DNA of 64,000 nt from Lewinellaceae bacterium (GCA_020636225.1 JACJYI010000003.1:62001-126000); one strand, 5' to 3'. Counted from the first letter of the stretch, positions 50,628-60,028 are shown. The notes: generated by a model from the letters alone, not told the origin. A program made the numbers and translations.

Positions 50628-52472
50628 TCACCGCTCCAATTCCAGGACCCGGCTTTCATAGGCTTCCATGAACCAGGAACGGTCCAATGGATAGATCTTG
50701 CCGGTCACCACATCCCGGGCCTGGCGATAGCCATTGGTGAATTCGCCAAATCGGTCCAGGGAGAACTCCCGGGCCTTGGCGTTTCCGTTGACGGTGACCA
50801 TCACCAGGCTTTCGCCGTACCGTCGGAAGTAGGTATAGTGCCCGTCGATGGGCAGAAACTGGGTCAGGGTCCCCTTGGTGATCGCCGGTGTTTTGGCCCG
50901 CCAGGTAAACAGGCGCTGGATCAGGGTGAAGGCATCGTTCTCCTGCCGGCTTCGACCTTCCCTGGTGAATTTGTTCTTCTTGTCGCCCGGCCATCCTCCG
51001 GGAAAGTCCTGACGGATCACCCCGTGGTTGGCTGTTTCTTTCATCAGTACCTCGGAACCGTAATACAGGCAGGGGATACCCCGGGTGGTGGCCAGGATGG
51101 AAAGGGCCGCTTTGAATTTGCGATAATCCCGGTCGACCACCCCGAAGTAGCGGGCCACATCATGATTGTCCATGAAGGTCACCACATTGGCGGCATTGGG
51201 GTTGAGAAAATCCTGGGCCATGGCATAGTACAGCCGCGATATCCCCGTCGTCCAGCCGGGCTCCTCATGAAAGGCCGCCTGCAGGGCGTTGTACAATTGA
51301 AAATCGGTGACACTGTTCAAGGCACGGGTCACCTTCCGATTGAGCTGGCTCTGCCCCATGAACCAGCTCTGGATGGCCGGGGAGTGTACCCAGGTCTCGG
51401 CAAAGATGAAGATTCCGGGGTAGGCCGCCTGGGTCTCCCTGACCAGCCGGTCCATGAAATCGGGATCGGGGTAGGCATACGTATCGATGCGCAAGGCATC
51501 CAGATGGTACTCCTCTAGCCACCACCAGGTATGCTGTAGCAGGTATTGGGCCAGTAGCGGGTCCTGCTGGTTCAAGTCGGGCATGTGATCATCGAACCAG
51601 CCTTCGTTGAACATGGTCCGGTCATACTCGGACACATACGGGTCCATCAGGGTGGTGGCCCTGAAGTTGCACGGGTGATATTCAGTGCCATGTACCCATT
51701 CCGGGAAGGGGAGGTCGCGGATCAGGTGGTGTTTGTCCCCGAAGTGGTTGTACACCACATCCTTGACCATCTTCAGGCCTTTCCTGCGAGAGGTTTCCAC
51801 CAGCTGCCGATAGGTCGCGGTATCCCCCAGGCGGGGATCGACCGCAAAATGGTCAGTGATCGCATAGCCGTGGTAGGATTCCTTGTGTTCATTGTTCTCG
51901 TCGATCGGATTGAGCCACAAGGCGGTCATGCCCAGTGACTGGATATGGTCGAGATGATTGATGATTCCCTGGAGATCCCCGCCGTGTCGGGCCATTCCGT
52001 CCTGACGGTCGAGGGTGGTCTGGTACATGCCTTCCACCACGTCATTGGAGGGATCCCCGTTTGAAAAGCGGTCCGGGGTGATCAGGTAGATGGCATCAGC
52101 AGGCTGGAGTCCTCCGGGCCGGAATGTCAGGTCACGCCCCTTGAAGGTATAGGGGATCTCCCGGACCTGGCCATCTTTTCGCAGGCGGATCGAGATGGTG
52201 CCGGGCTTGAAGACAGCATCCCAGGTGATGGTCAGGAACAGGTAGTTGGGATTGGGGCAAGGGTGCACCTCTTTCAGCCGGACACTCTTCTCCCGGATCT
52301 CCGGGGTCCAGGTGCCGATCCCCGCTTCATGCAGGGTGATCATCAGTTCATTTTCAGGCATGTTGGTCCACCAATGCGGGGGCTCCACCCGCAGGGGTTC
52401 GGTGGTCTGGGCAGGAAGATCCATCCAGGAGAGCAAACAGAACAAGAGGATTGACCATGAGCGAATCGACAT
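50628..52472 (-). CDS. Exported GH13 alpha-amylase / neopullulanase (SusA-like)
   Basis: 614 residues, signal peptide SWSILLFCLLSWMDLPAQ. A cyclomaltodextrinase-type N-terminal domain (about 27-115) precedes the TIM barrel: GITALWLNP-like strand, DVVYNHFGDKHH, the nucleophile Asp330 in LDALRIDTYAYPD, acid/base Glu359 in FIFAETW and Asp438 in FMDNHDVARY; a C-terminal beta domain follows. It hydrolyses alpha-1,4 (and maybe 1,6) glucans in the periplasm. No SusC/SusD pair is present; the MFS transporter across the 283-bp gap is the likely partner for uptake. Next to the start of this gene a divergent FKBP gene lies about 115 bp away. Confidence 0.94.
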   Translation of the reverse strand: MSIRSWSILLFCLLSWMDLPAQTTEPLRVEPPHWWTNMPENELMITLHEAGIGTWTPEIREKSVRLKEVHPCPNPNYLFLTITWDAVFKPGTISIRLRKDGQVREIPYTFKGRDLTFRPGGLQPADAIYLITPDRFSNGDPSNDVVEGMYQTTLDRQDGMARHGGDLQGIINHLDHIQSLGMTALWLNPIDENNEHKESYHGYAITDHFAVDPRLGDTATYRQLVETSRRKGLKMVKDVVYNHFGDKHHLIRDLPFPEWVHGTEYHPCNFRATTLMDPYVSEYDRTMFNEGWFDDHMPDLNQQDPLLAQYLLQHTWWWLEEYHLDALRIDTYAYPDPDFMDRLVRETQAAYPGIFIFAETWVHSPAIQSWFMGQSQLNRKVTRALNSVTDFQLYNALQAAFHEEPGWTTGISRLYYAMAQDFLNPNAANVVTFMDNHDVARYFGVVDRDYRKFKAALSILATTRGIPCLYYGSEVLMKETANHGVIRQDFPGGWPGDKKNKFTREGRSRQENDAFTLIQRLFTWRAKTPAITKGTLTQFLPIDGHYTYFRRYGESLVMVTVNGNAKAREFSLDRFGEFTNGYRQARDVVTGKIYPLDRSWFMEAYESRVLELER

Positions 52473-52586
52473 ATCGGCGGAGAATTTGACCGTGCAAAAT
52501 ACATATTGAACCCGGCAACCCGCAGGGCTGAACGGGTGTGATGCTCGAAAATGCCTTGTATCTTCAGCCCCTCAACCGAATCATCT

Positions 52587-53054
52587 ATGCGCCCGATCAT
52601 CTGGTCATTCCTCCTTCTCCTCCTGGTCGCCTCCTGTAGCAAGGAGGACGATGCCGCTGCTCAGCAATTGGAAACCGATATCGCCCTGATCGATGCCTGG
52701 CTGGCCGACCAGGGCCTGGTGGCAGAGAGCACATCCTCCGGACTTCGCTATATCATCGAGGATCCGGGCAATGGAACGAGTTTTCCGACCAGTTCGTCCT
52801 TTGTCACCGTGGCCTATGTCGGCAAACTGCTGGATGGCACCATTTTCGAAGCCAGCCCCGGGGGAAACCCGCCCAGCTTCTCCCTTTCCGGCACGATCAA
52901 GGGCTGGCGGGAGGGGATTCCCAAGTTCCGGAAGGGAGGCAAGGGAAAACTGTTGATCCCGTCCGGTCTGGCCTATGGGGCTTATTCGCCGTCGTCCAAA
53001 GTGCCGGCCAATGCGGTGCTGATCTTTGATATCCAACTGATCGATTTCCAATGA
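52587..53054 (+). CDS. FKBP-type peptidyl-prolyl isomerase lipoprotein
   Basis: 155 residues. Lipobox LLLLLVASCSKE (Cys17). The FKBP domain includes FVTVAYVGKLLDGTIFEAS, FSLSGTIKGWREGIPKFRKGGKGKLLIPSGLAYGAY and VPANAVLIFDIQLIDFQ, with the usual active-site Tyr, Phe and Trp. It speeds proline isomerisation in folding envelope proteins. It is followed after 25 bp by the SIMPL gene and may share its promoter. Confidence 0.93.
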   Translation: MRPIIWSFLLLLLVASCSKEDDAAAQQLETDIALIDAWLADQGLVAESTSSGLRYIIEDPGNGTSFPTSSSFVTVAYVGKLLDGTIFEASPGGNPPSFSLSGTIKGWREGIPKFRKGGKGKLLIPSGLAYGAYSPSSKVPANAVLIFDIQLIDFQ

Positions 53055-53079
53055 TCAGCTCCTTCAACGTCATGATCCT

Positions 53080-53721
53080 ATGAACACCCGGATACCGACC
53101 ATCCAGATCGAAGGCCGTGGCAGTGCTTCGGCGGCACCCGACCAGGTGACCCTGTCCTTCCAGATCCAGGAAAGAACCAGGGACTATACGGACTGTCTGC
53201 ACCGCCTGGCGGATCGGGTCCATCATCTTCGGGCCGACCTGTTGTCGGTGGGCTTGCCCCTCCAGGACCTGCGTACCGGACATCTGGGCATCCAGCCCCA
53301 GTATGCCTTCCATGAAGGTGTGCAAACCTTTCAGGGATATGAGGCCCGGCAGCATCTCACGATCCGCATTCCCCTGGACCAGGACCGCCTCAGTGAGATC
53401 CTGGCCGTTCTTGGGCGTTCGGAGAGCAAGGCTGAATTCAACCTGCAATTCGGTCTGGCCGATCAGGAATCCCTGCGAAAGGAGGCCCTCACCCGTGCCA
53501 TGGCCCAGTGCCGGCAGGATGCCGAGGTGTTGGCATCCGCAGCGGGTATGGCATTGGACGAGCTGGTCGAGATCCGGTATGGCAGCGAACCGCACAGGAT
53601 GGAGGGAGGGCTGCACGTCCGCATGTCCGCTATGAAGGACGAGGCTCCTCTGGTGGTCGATCCCGAGGATATCCGCATCGAGATTCAGGTCACTGCATCC
53701 TGGCAATTGTCTGCCCCTTGA
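53080..53721 (+). CDS. SIMPL (DUF541) domain protein
   Basis: 213 residues with TIQIEGRGSASAAPDQVTLSFQIQERTRDYTDCLHRLADRV and the C-terminal VDPEDIRIEIQVTASW, the SIMPL/DUF541 layout of two repeated alpha-beta units. No signal peptide or lipobox is seen at the start, although most relatives are periplasmic; an alternative is a cytoplasmic member. Function is unknown (a relative was linked to an inner-membrane signalling kinase in mouse). Confidence 0.87.
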   Translation: MNTRIPTIQIEGRGSASAAPDQVTLSFQIQERTRDYTDCLHRLADRVHHLRADLLSVGLPLQDLRTGHLGIQPQYAFHEGVQTFQGYEARQHLTIRIPLDQDRLSEILAVLGRSESKAEFNLQFGLADQESLRKEALTRAMAQCRQDAEVLASAAGMALDELVEIRYGSEPHRMEGGLHVRMSAMKDEAPLVVDPEDIRIEIQVTASWQLSAP

Positions 53722-53820
53722 TCGGATTCATCCGGAAGGTGTTAATTTTATCCCTGAGGATATCGTTTTGATCTCATTTCTCGTCACCTTGTTATTCCTT
53801 ACCCAGTTGATCTGTTGATT

Positions 53821-54462
53821 ATGCATCATTCTCGTACCCATCTGTTTCAAGCCTTTGTGGCCCTGCTGTTTGTCTGTATTGCCCCATCTTCGCTGATGGC
53901 CCAGTTCACGTTTACCCCACAGGCCGGCTTGAACATCAACCGGATCAATGCCTCCAAGGATATCGAGGGGCTGTCCATGGAATCGGCTACCTATACCTCG
54001 TTCGGAGGCCGCTTTGGCTATATCTTCCTCGACAAGCTGGAAGTGGAGGTCGGGGTGTTGTACAACCAGCGGGGGGGACAGTGGATCGACGACAACCCGG
54101 GTGGCGTGGATGCCAAATGGCTGTTCAAGTATCTGGATATCCAGCCCCAGGTCGAATACAAGATCTGGCCACAGTTGGGAGTCTATGCCGGCGGATACTA
54201 CGGTTTTCACCTTCGGTCTGACCGGAATGTGGATGGGGACTGGGAAGAGGATGTGCCCGGCTTGTATGAGGAGGATGATTTCGGGATCTCTTTGGGATTG
54301 CGGGCCTACATCGGCCGGATCTTCCTCCAGGGGCAGTACGATATCGGCTTGAACCCGATCGACCAGCTGACCATCACCAATGCGAACGGGCAGTCGACAG
54401 AGACGGTCGACTTCAAGAACCGGACGTTGCAACTGGCGGTCGGCTATCATTTTGTCTTCTGA
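53821..54462 (+). CDS. Outer-membrane beta-barrel protein (PorT family)
   Basis: 213 residues. Signal peptide FVALLFVCIAPSSLMAQ, then FTFTPQAGLNINRINASKDIEG, FGGRFGYIFLDKLEVEVGVLYNQRG, YLDIQPQVEYKIWPQLGVYAGGYYGFHL, GISLGLRAYIGRIFLQGQYDIGLNPI and a final NRTLQLAVGYHFVF, which ends in Phe as barrel proteins do. It is an 8-stranded barrel of the PorT/opacity-protein kind. Function is unknown; single-gene unit. Confidence 0.86.
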   Translation: MHHSRTHLFQAFVALLFVCIAPSSLMAQFTFTPQAGLNINRINASKDIEGLSMESATYTSFGGRFGYIFLDKLEVEVGVLYNQRGGQWIDDNPGGVDAKWLFKYLDIQPQVEYKIWPQLGVYAGGYYGFHLRSDRNVDGDWEEDVPGLYEEDDFGISLGLRAYIGRIFLQGQYDIGLNPIDQLTITNANGQSTETVDFKNRTLQLAVGYHFVF

Positions 54463-54595
54463 GCCTGTGCCTTACCAGAGCGCAGAAGGCCTGGAAAGAC
54501 ATCGTTCACCGATGGGCACCCCGGATTCGTCTGAAGATTCCGGCCCTGGAGTAACAGACATCCGGTTGAAGTGTCCTAATAGTAAACCGGAACTC

Positions 54596-56311
54596 ATGAC
54601 TATGCGACTGACCCTACTATTCCTTTTCCTGATCCCAGGTGCTCTTTGCCTGGGCCAGGTGTCGAATCCTCCATCCTCATCCGGTGACCAGGAAGAACCT
54701 CAAGGCTGGTTTGCCTATGGGTATTCCACCACAGGCAGTTTTGCCTCCGTGGATGAACTCGAGCGGGGACGCACGAATTATAAGTACCGGGTGGCCAAGC
54801 AGGTCTTCCAGGACCTGGTCGAGGCGACGGGCAATCACAACATGATCCCGCCTCGGTTCGAACTCAGTCCGGTGCCCAAAATGATCGCTGCCGCCAATGG
54901 CGACCAGGCCGTGATCCTCCTGGAAGAAAAGGCCTACGATATCTGTGCAGGCTTTGGCAAGGATTCGCTCAATGCCATTGCCTCCCTGCTGGGGCATGAA
55001 TTGATCCATTATTACGAGAAGCACAATTGGGAAGATCACTTCATCCGCGAACATGGCGGATCGATGACGGCATCGAGCATCCAGGAAAAGAAAGTAGGGA
55101 ACAAAATGCTCCTGGAGACCCAGGCTGACCAGCTGGGCGGCCTCCTGGCCCATACGGCGGGTTACAAGACCCTGGAAGTTGCCCCGGAGCTCTTGACCAA
55201 ACTGTATGAAGGATACGGACTTCCCGCCTCCAGCCCCACCTCACAGTATCCTTCCCTGGATGAACGTCGGGCGATCGCCCAGACCAGCATGGATCGCCTG
55301 AAGCAATTGATCGGCGTCTACGACCTGGCCGGCTATTTTCTGGCCACCAACCAGTTTGACTGGGCCCGGGCCTATTATGAATACATCCTGACCAAGGGTG
55401 GTTTCCAGAGCCGAGAGGTATACAACAATCTGGGGATCGCAGCCGCCTTGTCGGCCATGGAAGGCCGGCATGCCGACAAGCCCTCCTTTGTCTACCCCTT
55501 GCAACTGGACCTGACCTCCCGGATGGGAAGCCGTGGCAATGAAGAGGACCGGCAGATCGCTCTGCTGGAAGAAGCCTCCCGGCATTTCCAATCGGCATTT
55601 GATCTCGACCCCGAGTATGTCACCGGGTTGATCAACCAGGGCTGCGTTGAAGCGGAGTTGGGCCGATGGGATGATGCCGACGACCTGGCCAGGAAAGCTG
55701 TACGCATGGCCAGGAAGGCCGGTGACAAGGCGGCCGAGTCGAATGCCCTCATTCTCACAGGAATTATCCAGGCCACCCAGAATGACAAGGAAGGTGCCAA
55801 GGCATCCTTTTCCTCGGCGGGTTCATTGACCTACAATCCCCTGGCGGACCTCAACCTGCAGGTATTGAATGGCCAGACACTGCCACCTCCCCCTTTACCA
55901 GGCCCGGTGAGCAATGACGAGACCATTGACGATTTCAATCTCGACAAACTGTTCGCGACCTTTTCTCTGGAACGGTTTGTTCCAGACTATTACATTGAGA
56001 ACATTGTCGGGTCGTTCAGTTATGCCGGAGCCCGCGAGGCCGCCTCTACGGTACTGGTCCATGTGGAATTTAGCAAGGAGATCTACGGATTTGTCCAGGT
56101 GGCTGATCTGACCTACGGCGGCTCGACCAATGAGGGCATCAAGATCGGTGATCCGGTCAGCAAGGTGTTGGAGCTGTATGGCACACCCAGTCGCCGTGTG
56201 CAGACCATTCAGGGCGAATGGATCGTCTTCAATGACCAGCAGATCATCTTTCGGATCGATGAGAAGGGCAAAGTGTTTAACTGGGCGCTGTTCAGGATCA
56301 AGCGAGCCTGA
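54596..56311 (+). CDS. Exported M48-like metallopeptidase with TPR repeats
   Basis: 571 residues. Signal peptide RLTLLFLFLIPGALCLGQ. The zinc motif HELIH (His134, Glu135, His138) is in IASLLGHELIHYYEKHNW, and a likely third ligand Glu174 is in LLETQADQLG, the ExxAD arrangement of M48-type enzymes. TPR-like helices occupy about 240-430 (VYDLAGYFLATNQFDWARAYYEYILTKGG, SAFDLDPEYVTGLINQGCVEAELGRWDDADDLARKAV). The last 130 residues are a beta-rich domain (IKIGDPVSKVLELYGTPSRRVQTI). It is probably periplasmic. The gene starts a cluster of envelope genes that runs to the end of the window. ATG 54596 or 54602 are both possible. Confidence 0.85.
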   Translation: MTMRLTLLFLFLIPGALCLGQVSNPPSSSGDQEEPQGWFAYGYSTTGSFASVDELERGRTNYKYRVAKQVFQDLVEATGNHNMIPPRFELSPVPKMIAAANGDQAVILLEEKAYDICAGFGKDSLNAIASLLGHELIHYYEKHNWEDHFIREHGGSMTASSIQEKKVGNKMLLETQADQLGGLLAHTAGYKTLEVAPELLTKLYEGYGLPASSPTSQYPSLDERRAIAQTSMDRLKQLIGVYDLAGYFLATNQFDWARAYYEYILTKGGFQSREVYNNLGIAAALSAMEGRHADKPSFVYPLQLDLTSRMGSRGNEEDRQIALLEEASRHFQSAFDLDPEYVTGLINQGCVEAELGRWDDADDLARKAVRMARKAGDKAAESNALILTGIIQATQNDKEGAKASFSSAGSLTYNPLADLNLQVLNGQTLPPPPLPGPVSNDETIDDFNLDKLFATFSLERFVPDYYIENIVGSFSYAGAREAASTVLVHVEFSKEIYGFVQVADLTYGGSTNEGIKIGDPVSKVLELYGTPSRRVQTIQGEWIVFNDQQIIFRIDEKGKVFNWALFRIKRA

Positions 56312-56341
56312 CACCTGACTCGATCGGTGTGCCAAAGGAAG

Positions 56342-56378
56342 TCCGGTGGATGATCGTCATCCACCGGATTTCCTTTTT
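56342..56378 (+). terminator. Rho-independent terminator after the M48-like gene
   Basis: A 12-bp stem (TCCGGTGGATGA with TCATCCACCGGA, 3-nt loop) is followed by ATTTCCTTTTT. It lies 31 bp after the stop. The remaining 277 bp up to the YjdM gene hold nothing I can support; a 96-codon open frame (56381-56671) there has no features. Confidence 0.82.
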
Positions 56379-56655
56379 CTATGAGGATGTCTGCACTTCG
56401 GCAGACGGACCTTTGTTCCCTGGAAATCTGTTTCATGAAGGGAATGGATACCCGTTCAAAGAGTTGTCCTCATCCAATCCGTGAGTACTGGAAAGGCCCC
56501 TTTGAGGGACAGAGCTTACAAAGCTGGACTCAGCGGGTTCGCAGGAAAACCGGAAAGTCCTCGTTAACCTATAGCTTTGGCGGTCGGAAAGGTGAAAGCG
56601 AAGTGGAATTCGACGTAAACGCCGAGAAGACAGAGAACCAGAAAATAGTCGAGCG

Positions 56656-56997
56656 ATGTCAGATGAAATGAAGCCATGCCCGAAGTGCAGCTCCCCCTAC
56701 GGGTATGCTGCCGGAAATGGAACCTGGGCCTGCCCGGAATGCGACCATCAATGGAATCCGGATGACCTACAGGAGGAAGGGGGGCTGGTCGTCATCGATT
56801 CCAATGGAAATGAATTGCAGAACGGTGATACGGTAATTGTGATCAAGGATTTGCCGGTCAAGGGGGCACCCAAACCGATCAAGATAGGGACTAAGGTGAA
56901 GAACATCCGGCTGAGTGACGGCGACCACAACATCAGCTGCAAGATCGACGGATTCGGGTCGATGGCCCTGAAATCGGAATTTGTCCGGAAGGCCTAG
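56656..56997 (+). CDS. yjdM: YjdM/PhnA family zinc-ribbon protein
   Basis: 113 residues. Two Cys pairs in KPCPKCSSPYGYAAGNGTWACPECDHQW form a zinc ribbon, and DSNGNELQNGDTVIVIKDLPVKGAPKPIKIGTKVKNIRLSDGDHNISCKIDGFGSMALKSEFVRK is the PhnA C-terminal domain. Despite the name 'alkylphosphonate utilisation', the family has no proven role in that process. It is convergent with the next gene, with a shared hairpin terminator between them. Confidence 0.92.
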   Translation: MSDEMKPCPKCSSPYGYAAGNGTWACPECDHQWNPDDLQEEGGLVVIDSNGNELQNGDTVIVIKDLPVKGAPKPIKIGTKVKNIRLSDGDHNISCKIDGFGSMALKSEFVRKA

Positions 56998-57046
56998 TTG
57001 GTTGGTGCCTGAAGAGTCCCTGGAAAATGCAACAGGACGGAATAAA

Positions 57047-57079
57047 AAACGGCTGCCAGGTCTTTGCTGGCAGCCGTTT
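57047..57079. terminator. Bidirectional rho-independent terminator
   Basis: A 13-bp stem (AAACGGCTGCCAG with CTGGCAGCCGTTT, 7-nt loop) has an A-rich left side (AATAAAAAAC), so on the minus strand the hairpin ends in a T run and on the plus strand in TTTC. It serves the convergent YjdM and barrel genes. Confidence 0.8.
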
Positions 57080-57104
57080 CTGGAGACTGTGGATGATCGA
57101 TCGA

Positions 57105-58646
57105 TCAGCCTCCCATGTTGAAGGAGATACCGACGTAGTACCCCAGTTCATATTTGGTCTTGGTGGGTACCACATTGGCGTCCGAGGAGTACCGGTCGCC
57201 GACAGAATAGCCTTGAGACAGCCGGCGGATCCGGCCACCCATTGCCCCGGCGCTGATGGTAAAGTTCTGTCCCTTGCCCACGATCACGCTTGGCCCGAGG
57301 AAGAAGGTGGGTGTTTCCAGGTTGTCGTTGCTGGACAATGGGATGCCCACGCCGAATGATCCGCCCAGGGACAGGTTTTTCCTGCTCTGGAAGTAGAAGT
57401 GGACACTGGTGGTCAGGAAGGGGATGAAATTGGACTCATCTTCTGCCCGCAGCAGGGAATCGCGAACGAAATAGGTCTGTGGGGCATTGGCATACTGTCC
57501 GAAGTTGACCCCGACACTGGCATTGATCTGCAGGCCACCATAGACGGAAATGGCAATGGGCGCGAGTTCTTCCCGCCCCGAGGTAAGGGGCCGATTCAGG
57601 CTGTCGCGGGCGATGAACACCACCTGGAGTTCCAGGTCATCTTCTCCAGCCTGTGTGCGATAGGTATAGCTGAAATCATTGTTCTTGATGGCCTCATATT
57701 CCTGGCGAATGGTGGCCATGACCTCGAACTCCTTCCCGGCTTCCCTGGCCACCAACCGCTTGACATCCGCCTCCTGGGCTGCCAGGGCCTTGCCCACGGC
57801 ATCGGTATCCAGGTAGCTGGTATGGATGAGGTTTTTCAGGGTGGTCAGCTTGGGCGTACTGGCGGGTATGGTGGCAGCCGTGGAGTCCAGTTCGGCCAGG
57901 GTGCGGACCTCGGCGCGGTATTTCTTGCTCACCGTCATCAGGTCATCCAGGGCCTGCTGTCGAGGTGAGGTCGTCACCTTGGTGTTCCCTTTGGGCAACA
58001 GGGCCTCCAGCTCCTCTGTGACCAGTTCGCCGATCTTGACGGGAGGGATATTGGGATTGTACTTGAGATCCTGGATATACTCGAGGATCTGATCGCGGCG
58101 GCGAATATTTTCTTCGATCTCAGCCAATTCGTTCTGGATCAGCTTGAGATTCTTTTCCAGCTTCCTGACCTCCGTGATGGAGGCATCGTAGGCCACCATC
58201 AACTGTTGGACCTGCATATCCGCGCCATCCATGAATCCACTGGATTTGGGAAACAGATTTTCAAACATGTTGGCTGCACCGGTACCGCCTCCCAGGGATC
58301 CGAAGATATCGCCTCCCATGCCCATCCCACCGGCAGGCGACATCATGGACATCAGGCTGCTGAAGCCCATGTTGCTCTTGTTGGCCGTGGGTTTGTTCCG
58401 TTGCAGGACTTCCAGTTCGTAGATGAAATTGTTGTAGTTGTCGACATGAAGGAAGATCTGATTTCCCTTCTTGACAGTATACTCTTCGACCTCCTTGTCG
58501 CCACGTACCGCGCGGAATGTTTCGTGGAAGGCATCATAGTAGATGTGCAGGTCTTGTGCCTGGACGTGAGCAAATCCGATCAGGCACAGGGCCGGGATCA
58601 GGATATGGCGAATGGCTTGGGCAGCAAAAGAATGGTCAGAATTCAT
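57105..58646 (-). CDS. Secreted coiled-coil protein with C-terminal outer-membrane barrel
   Basis: 513 residues. Signal peptide IRHILIPALCLIGFAHVQAQ. After a short beta domain and a glycine/methionine-rich stretch (MSMMSPAGGMGMGGDIFGSLGGGTG), residues about 140-310 are coiled coil (MQVQQLMVAYDASITEVRKLEKNLKLIQNELAEIEENIRRRDQIL). The C-terminal 150 residues alternate as barrel strands (ISVYGGLQINASVGVNFGQYAN, NLSLGGSFGVGIPLSS, YELGYYVGISFNMGG). I do not know the family. It diverges from the CHASE2 gene across 126 bp with an inverted repeat. The ATG at 58646 starts the signal peptide; the frame is open upstream. Confidence 0.75.
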   Translation of the reverse strand: MNSDHSFAAQAIRHILIPALCLIGFAHVQAQDLHIYYDAFHETFRAVRGDKEVEEYTVKKGNQIFLHVDNYNNFIYELEVLQRNKPTANKSNMGFSSLMSMMSPAGGMGMGGDIFGSLGGGTGAANMFENLFPKSSGFMDGADMQVQQLMVAYDASITEVRKLEKNLKLIQNELAEIEENIRRRDQILEYIQDLKYNPNIPPVKIGELVTEELEALLPKGNTKVTTSPRQQALDDLMTVSKKYRAEVRTLAELDSTAATIPASTPKLTTLKNLIHTSYLDTDAVGKALAAQEADVKRLVAREAGKEFEVMATIRQEYEAIKNNDFSYTYRTQAGEDDLELQVVFIARDSLNRPLTSGREELAPIAISVYGGLQINASVGVNFGQYANAPQTYFVRDSLLRAEDESNFIPFLTTSVHFYFQSRKNLSLGGSFGVGIPLSSNDNLETPTFFLGPSVIVGKGQNFTISAGAMGGRIRRLSQGYSVGDRYSSDANVVPTKTKYELGYYVGISFNMGG

Positions 58647-58725
58647 GGATGAATTGCTTAGGGTTGGTGTAAAAATACCGTTTCGCCAGCGATTCTGGCA
58701 GTTTGGCCTGAAAATGCGTTGTGAA

Positions 58726-58769
58726 CGGTAACTTTCCTTTAGATTCATATTCTTAGTATAAAGTTACCG
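58726..58769. promoter_or_regulatory. Inverted repeat in the CHASE2/barrel divergent region
   Basis: CGGTAACTTT (58726-58735) and AAAGTTACCG (58760-58769) are a perfect 10-bp inverted pair separated by 24 bp. The right arm ends 3 bp before the CHASE2 ATG. The spacing suits a dimeric regulator binding two sites, or a looped leader hairpin; the regulator is not known. Confidence 0.5.
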
Positions 58770-58772
58770 ACC

Positions 58773-60014
58773 ATGCGTACCTTTTTTCGACTTCTTTATC
58801 ATTGGTTGGTAAGGCCGCACAGTATTCTGGTGACCATCGTGTTGTTTCTGTTCATCGGGGTACTGGACCTGATCCGCTTCAACCTCCACTTCCTGGACCC
58901 GTTCAACAACGGCCTGAAGGACTATGAGGTGACGGATATCGTCTTCTCCCGGTTGCAGGACAACAACGAGGTGAAGTGGTGTGATGAGGTTGTTCTGGTC
59001 AACACCGGCCAACCGGACCGGGAGAGGTTGATCGGCATGCTTCGTCGTCTCCACGATTTTCGACCGCGCGCCATCGGCATGGATATACTGCTGGAAGAGG
59101 ACAAGGACCCGGTGACGGATTCCATCCTTCAGGCCACCATGGAGGGGATCCCCAATCTGGTCCTGGCGACCCGACTGGGGGAGTTTGATCCCAGGAGTGA
59201 GATGTTTGACCTGGCAACGGGGCATCACCGCTATTTTCTGGATGGCAACCTGACCGGATATACCAATTTTGTGTCAACGGACAACATGACCGTCCGCATG
59301 TTCAGCCCCTTTGAGCGCAGTATCGAGGGGCCGATCGAGGCCTTTGCGGTAGCCATCGCCCGGGAAGCCAATCCGGAAGCGGTTCGACGCCTGGAAGCAC
59401 GGGGCAATCCGGTGGAGCGGATCAATTACATCGGGAACGAGAGTTTCATGAAGGTGTCGGGTAGCGACCTGCTGGATCCGGCTTTTCCGGGTGAGGAGAT
59501 CTTCCGCAACAAGATCGTATTGATGGGATATATCGGGGAAGACAGCTGGGCCGAATCGATCAATGACAAGCTCTACACGCCCCTCAACCCGAAGTATACG
59601 GGCAGGGCACTGCCGGATATGTATGGGGTGGTCATCCATGCCAACATCATTGCCATGATCCTGAACGGGAACTATATCTACGACTTTCCCAAGTGGCTGG
59701 TCATGATCCTGGAGATCCTGTTCACCTACGTGAACGTGGTGATGATCCATTGGATCTACAGGCACTTTCACGTTGCCTTCCATCCCATCACCCGGACCAT
59801 CCAGTTGGTGGAGTTCATCCTCCTCTTCTTTCTGACGGCGGTGCTGTTCCATTATTTCCTCTTCCGCCTGGATCTGGGGTCAGGTATCCTCGGGCTGGCA
59901 TTGGCCTACGACTTTGTGATGATCTACGAATCCCTGTTGAAAATACCCATGATGCGTCTCTATGTCCGGATCAGGACCCGATTCTTCCCGACCCATCCTG
60001 AGACACTCATGTGA
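58773..60014 (+). CDS. CHASE2 domain membrane protein without output domain
   Basis: 413 residues. An N-terminal membrane helix (SILVTIVLFLFIGVLDLI) is followed by an extracytoplasmic CHASE2 domain (about 45-295) with DEVVLVNTGQPDRERLIGMLRRLHDFRPRAIGMDILLEED, FRNKIVLMGYIGEDSWAESINDKLYTPLN and MYGVVIHANIIAMILNGNYI, then three helices (WLVMILEILFTYVNVVMIHWIY, LVEFILLFFLTAVLFHYFLF, LGSGILGLALAYDFVMIYESLL). CHASE2 receptors normally end in a cyclase, kinase or other output domain; this one stops after about 20 cytoplasmic residues. It most likely works with the genes beside it. Next gene starts 14 bp downstream. Confidence 0.88.
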   Translation: MRTFFRLLYHWLVRPHSILVTIVLFLFIGVLDLIRFNLHFLDPFNNGLKDYEVTDIVFSRLQDNNEVKWCDEVVLVNTGQPDRERLIGMLRRLHDFRPRAIGMDILLEEDKDPVTDSILQATMEGIPNLVLATRLGEFDPRSEMFDLATGHHRYFLDGNLTGYTNFVSTDNMTVRMFSPFERSIEGPIEAFAVAIAREANPEAVRRLEARGNPVERINYIGNESFMKVSGSDLLDPAFPGEEIFRNKIVLMGYIGEDSWAESINDKLYTPLNPKYTGRALPDMYGVVIHANIIAMILNGNYIYDFPKWLVMILEILFTYVNVVMIHWIYRHFHVAFHPITRTIQLVEFILLFFLTAVLFHYFLFRLDLGSGILGLALAYDFVMIYESLLKIPMMRLYVRIRTRFFPTHPETLM

Positions 60015-60028
60015 ATAAATGATTAACA

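Noticed and set aside
56381..56671. 96-codon plus-strand open frame between the M48-like gene and yjdM
   Set aside because: It starts just after a terminator hairpin, overlaps the yjdM start, and shows no recognisable feature. It may be chance.
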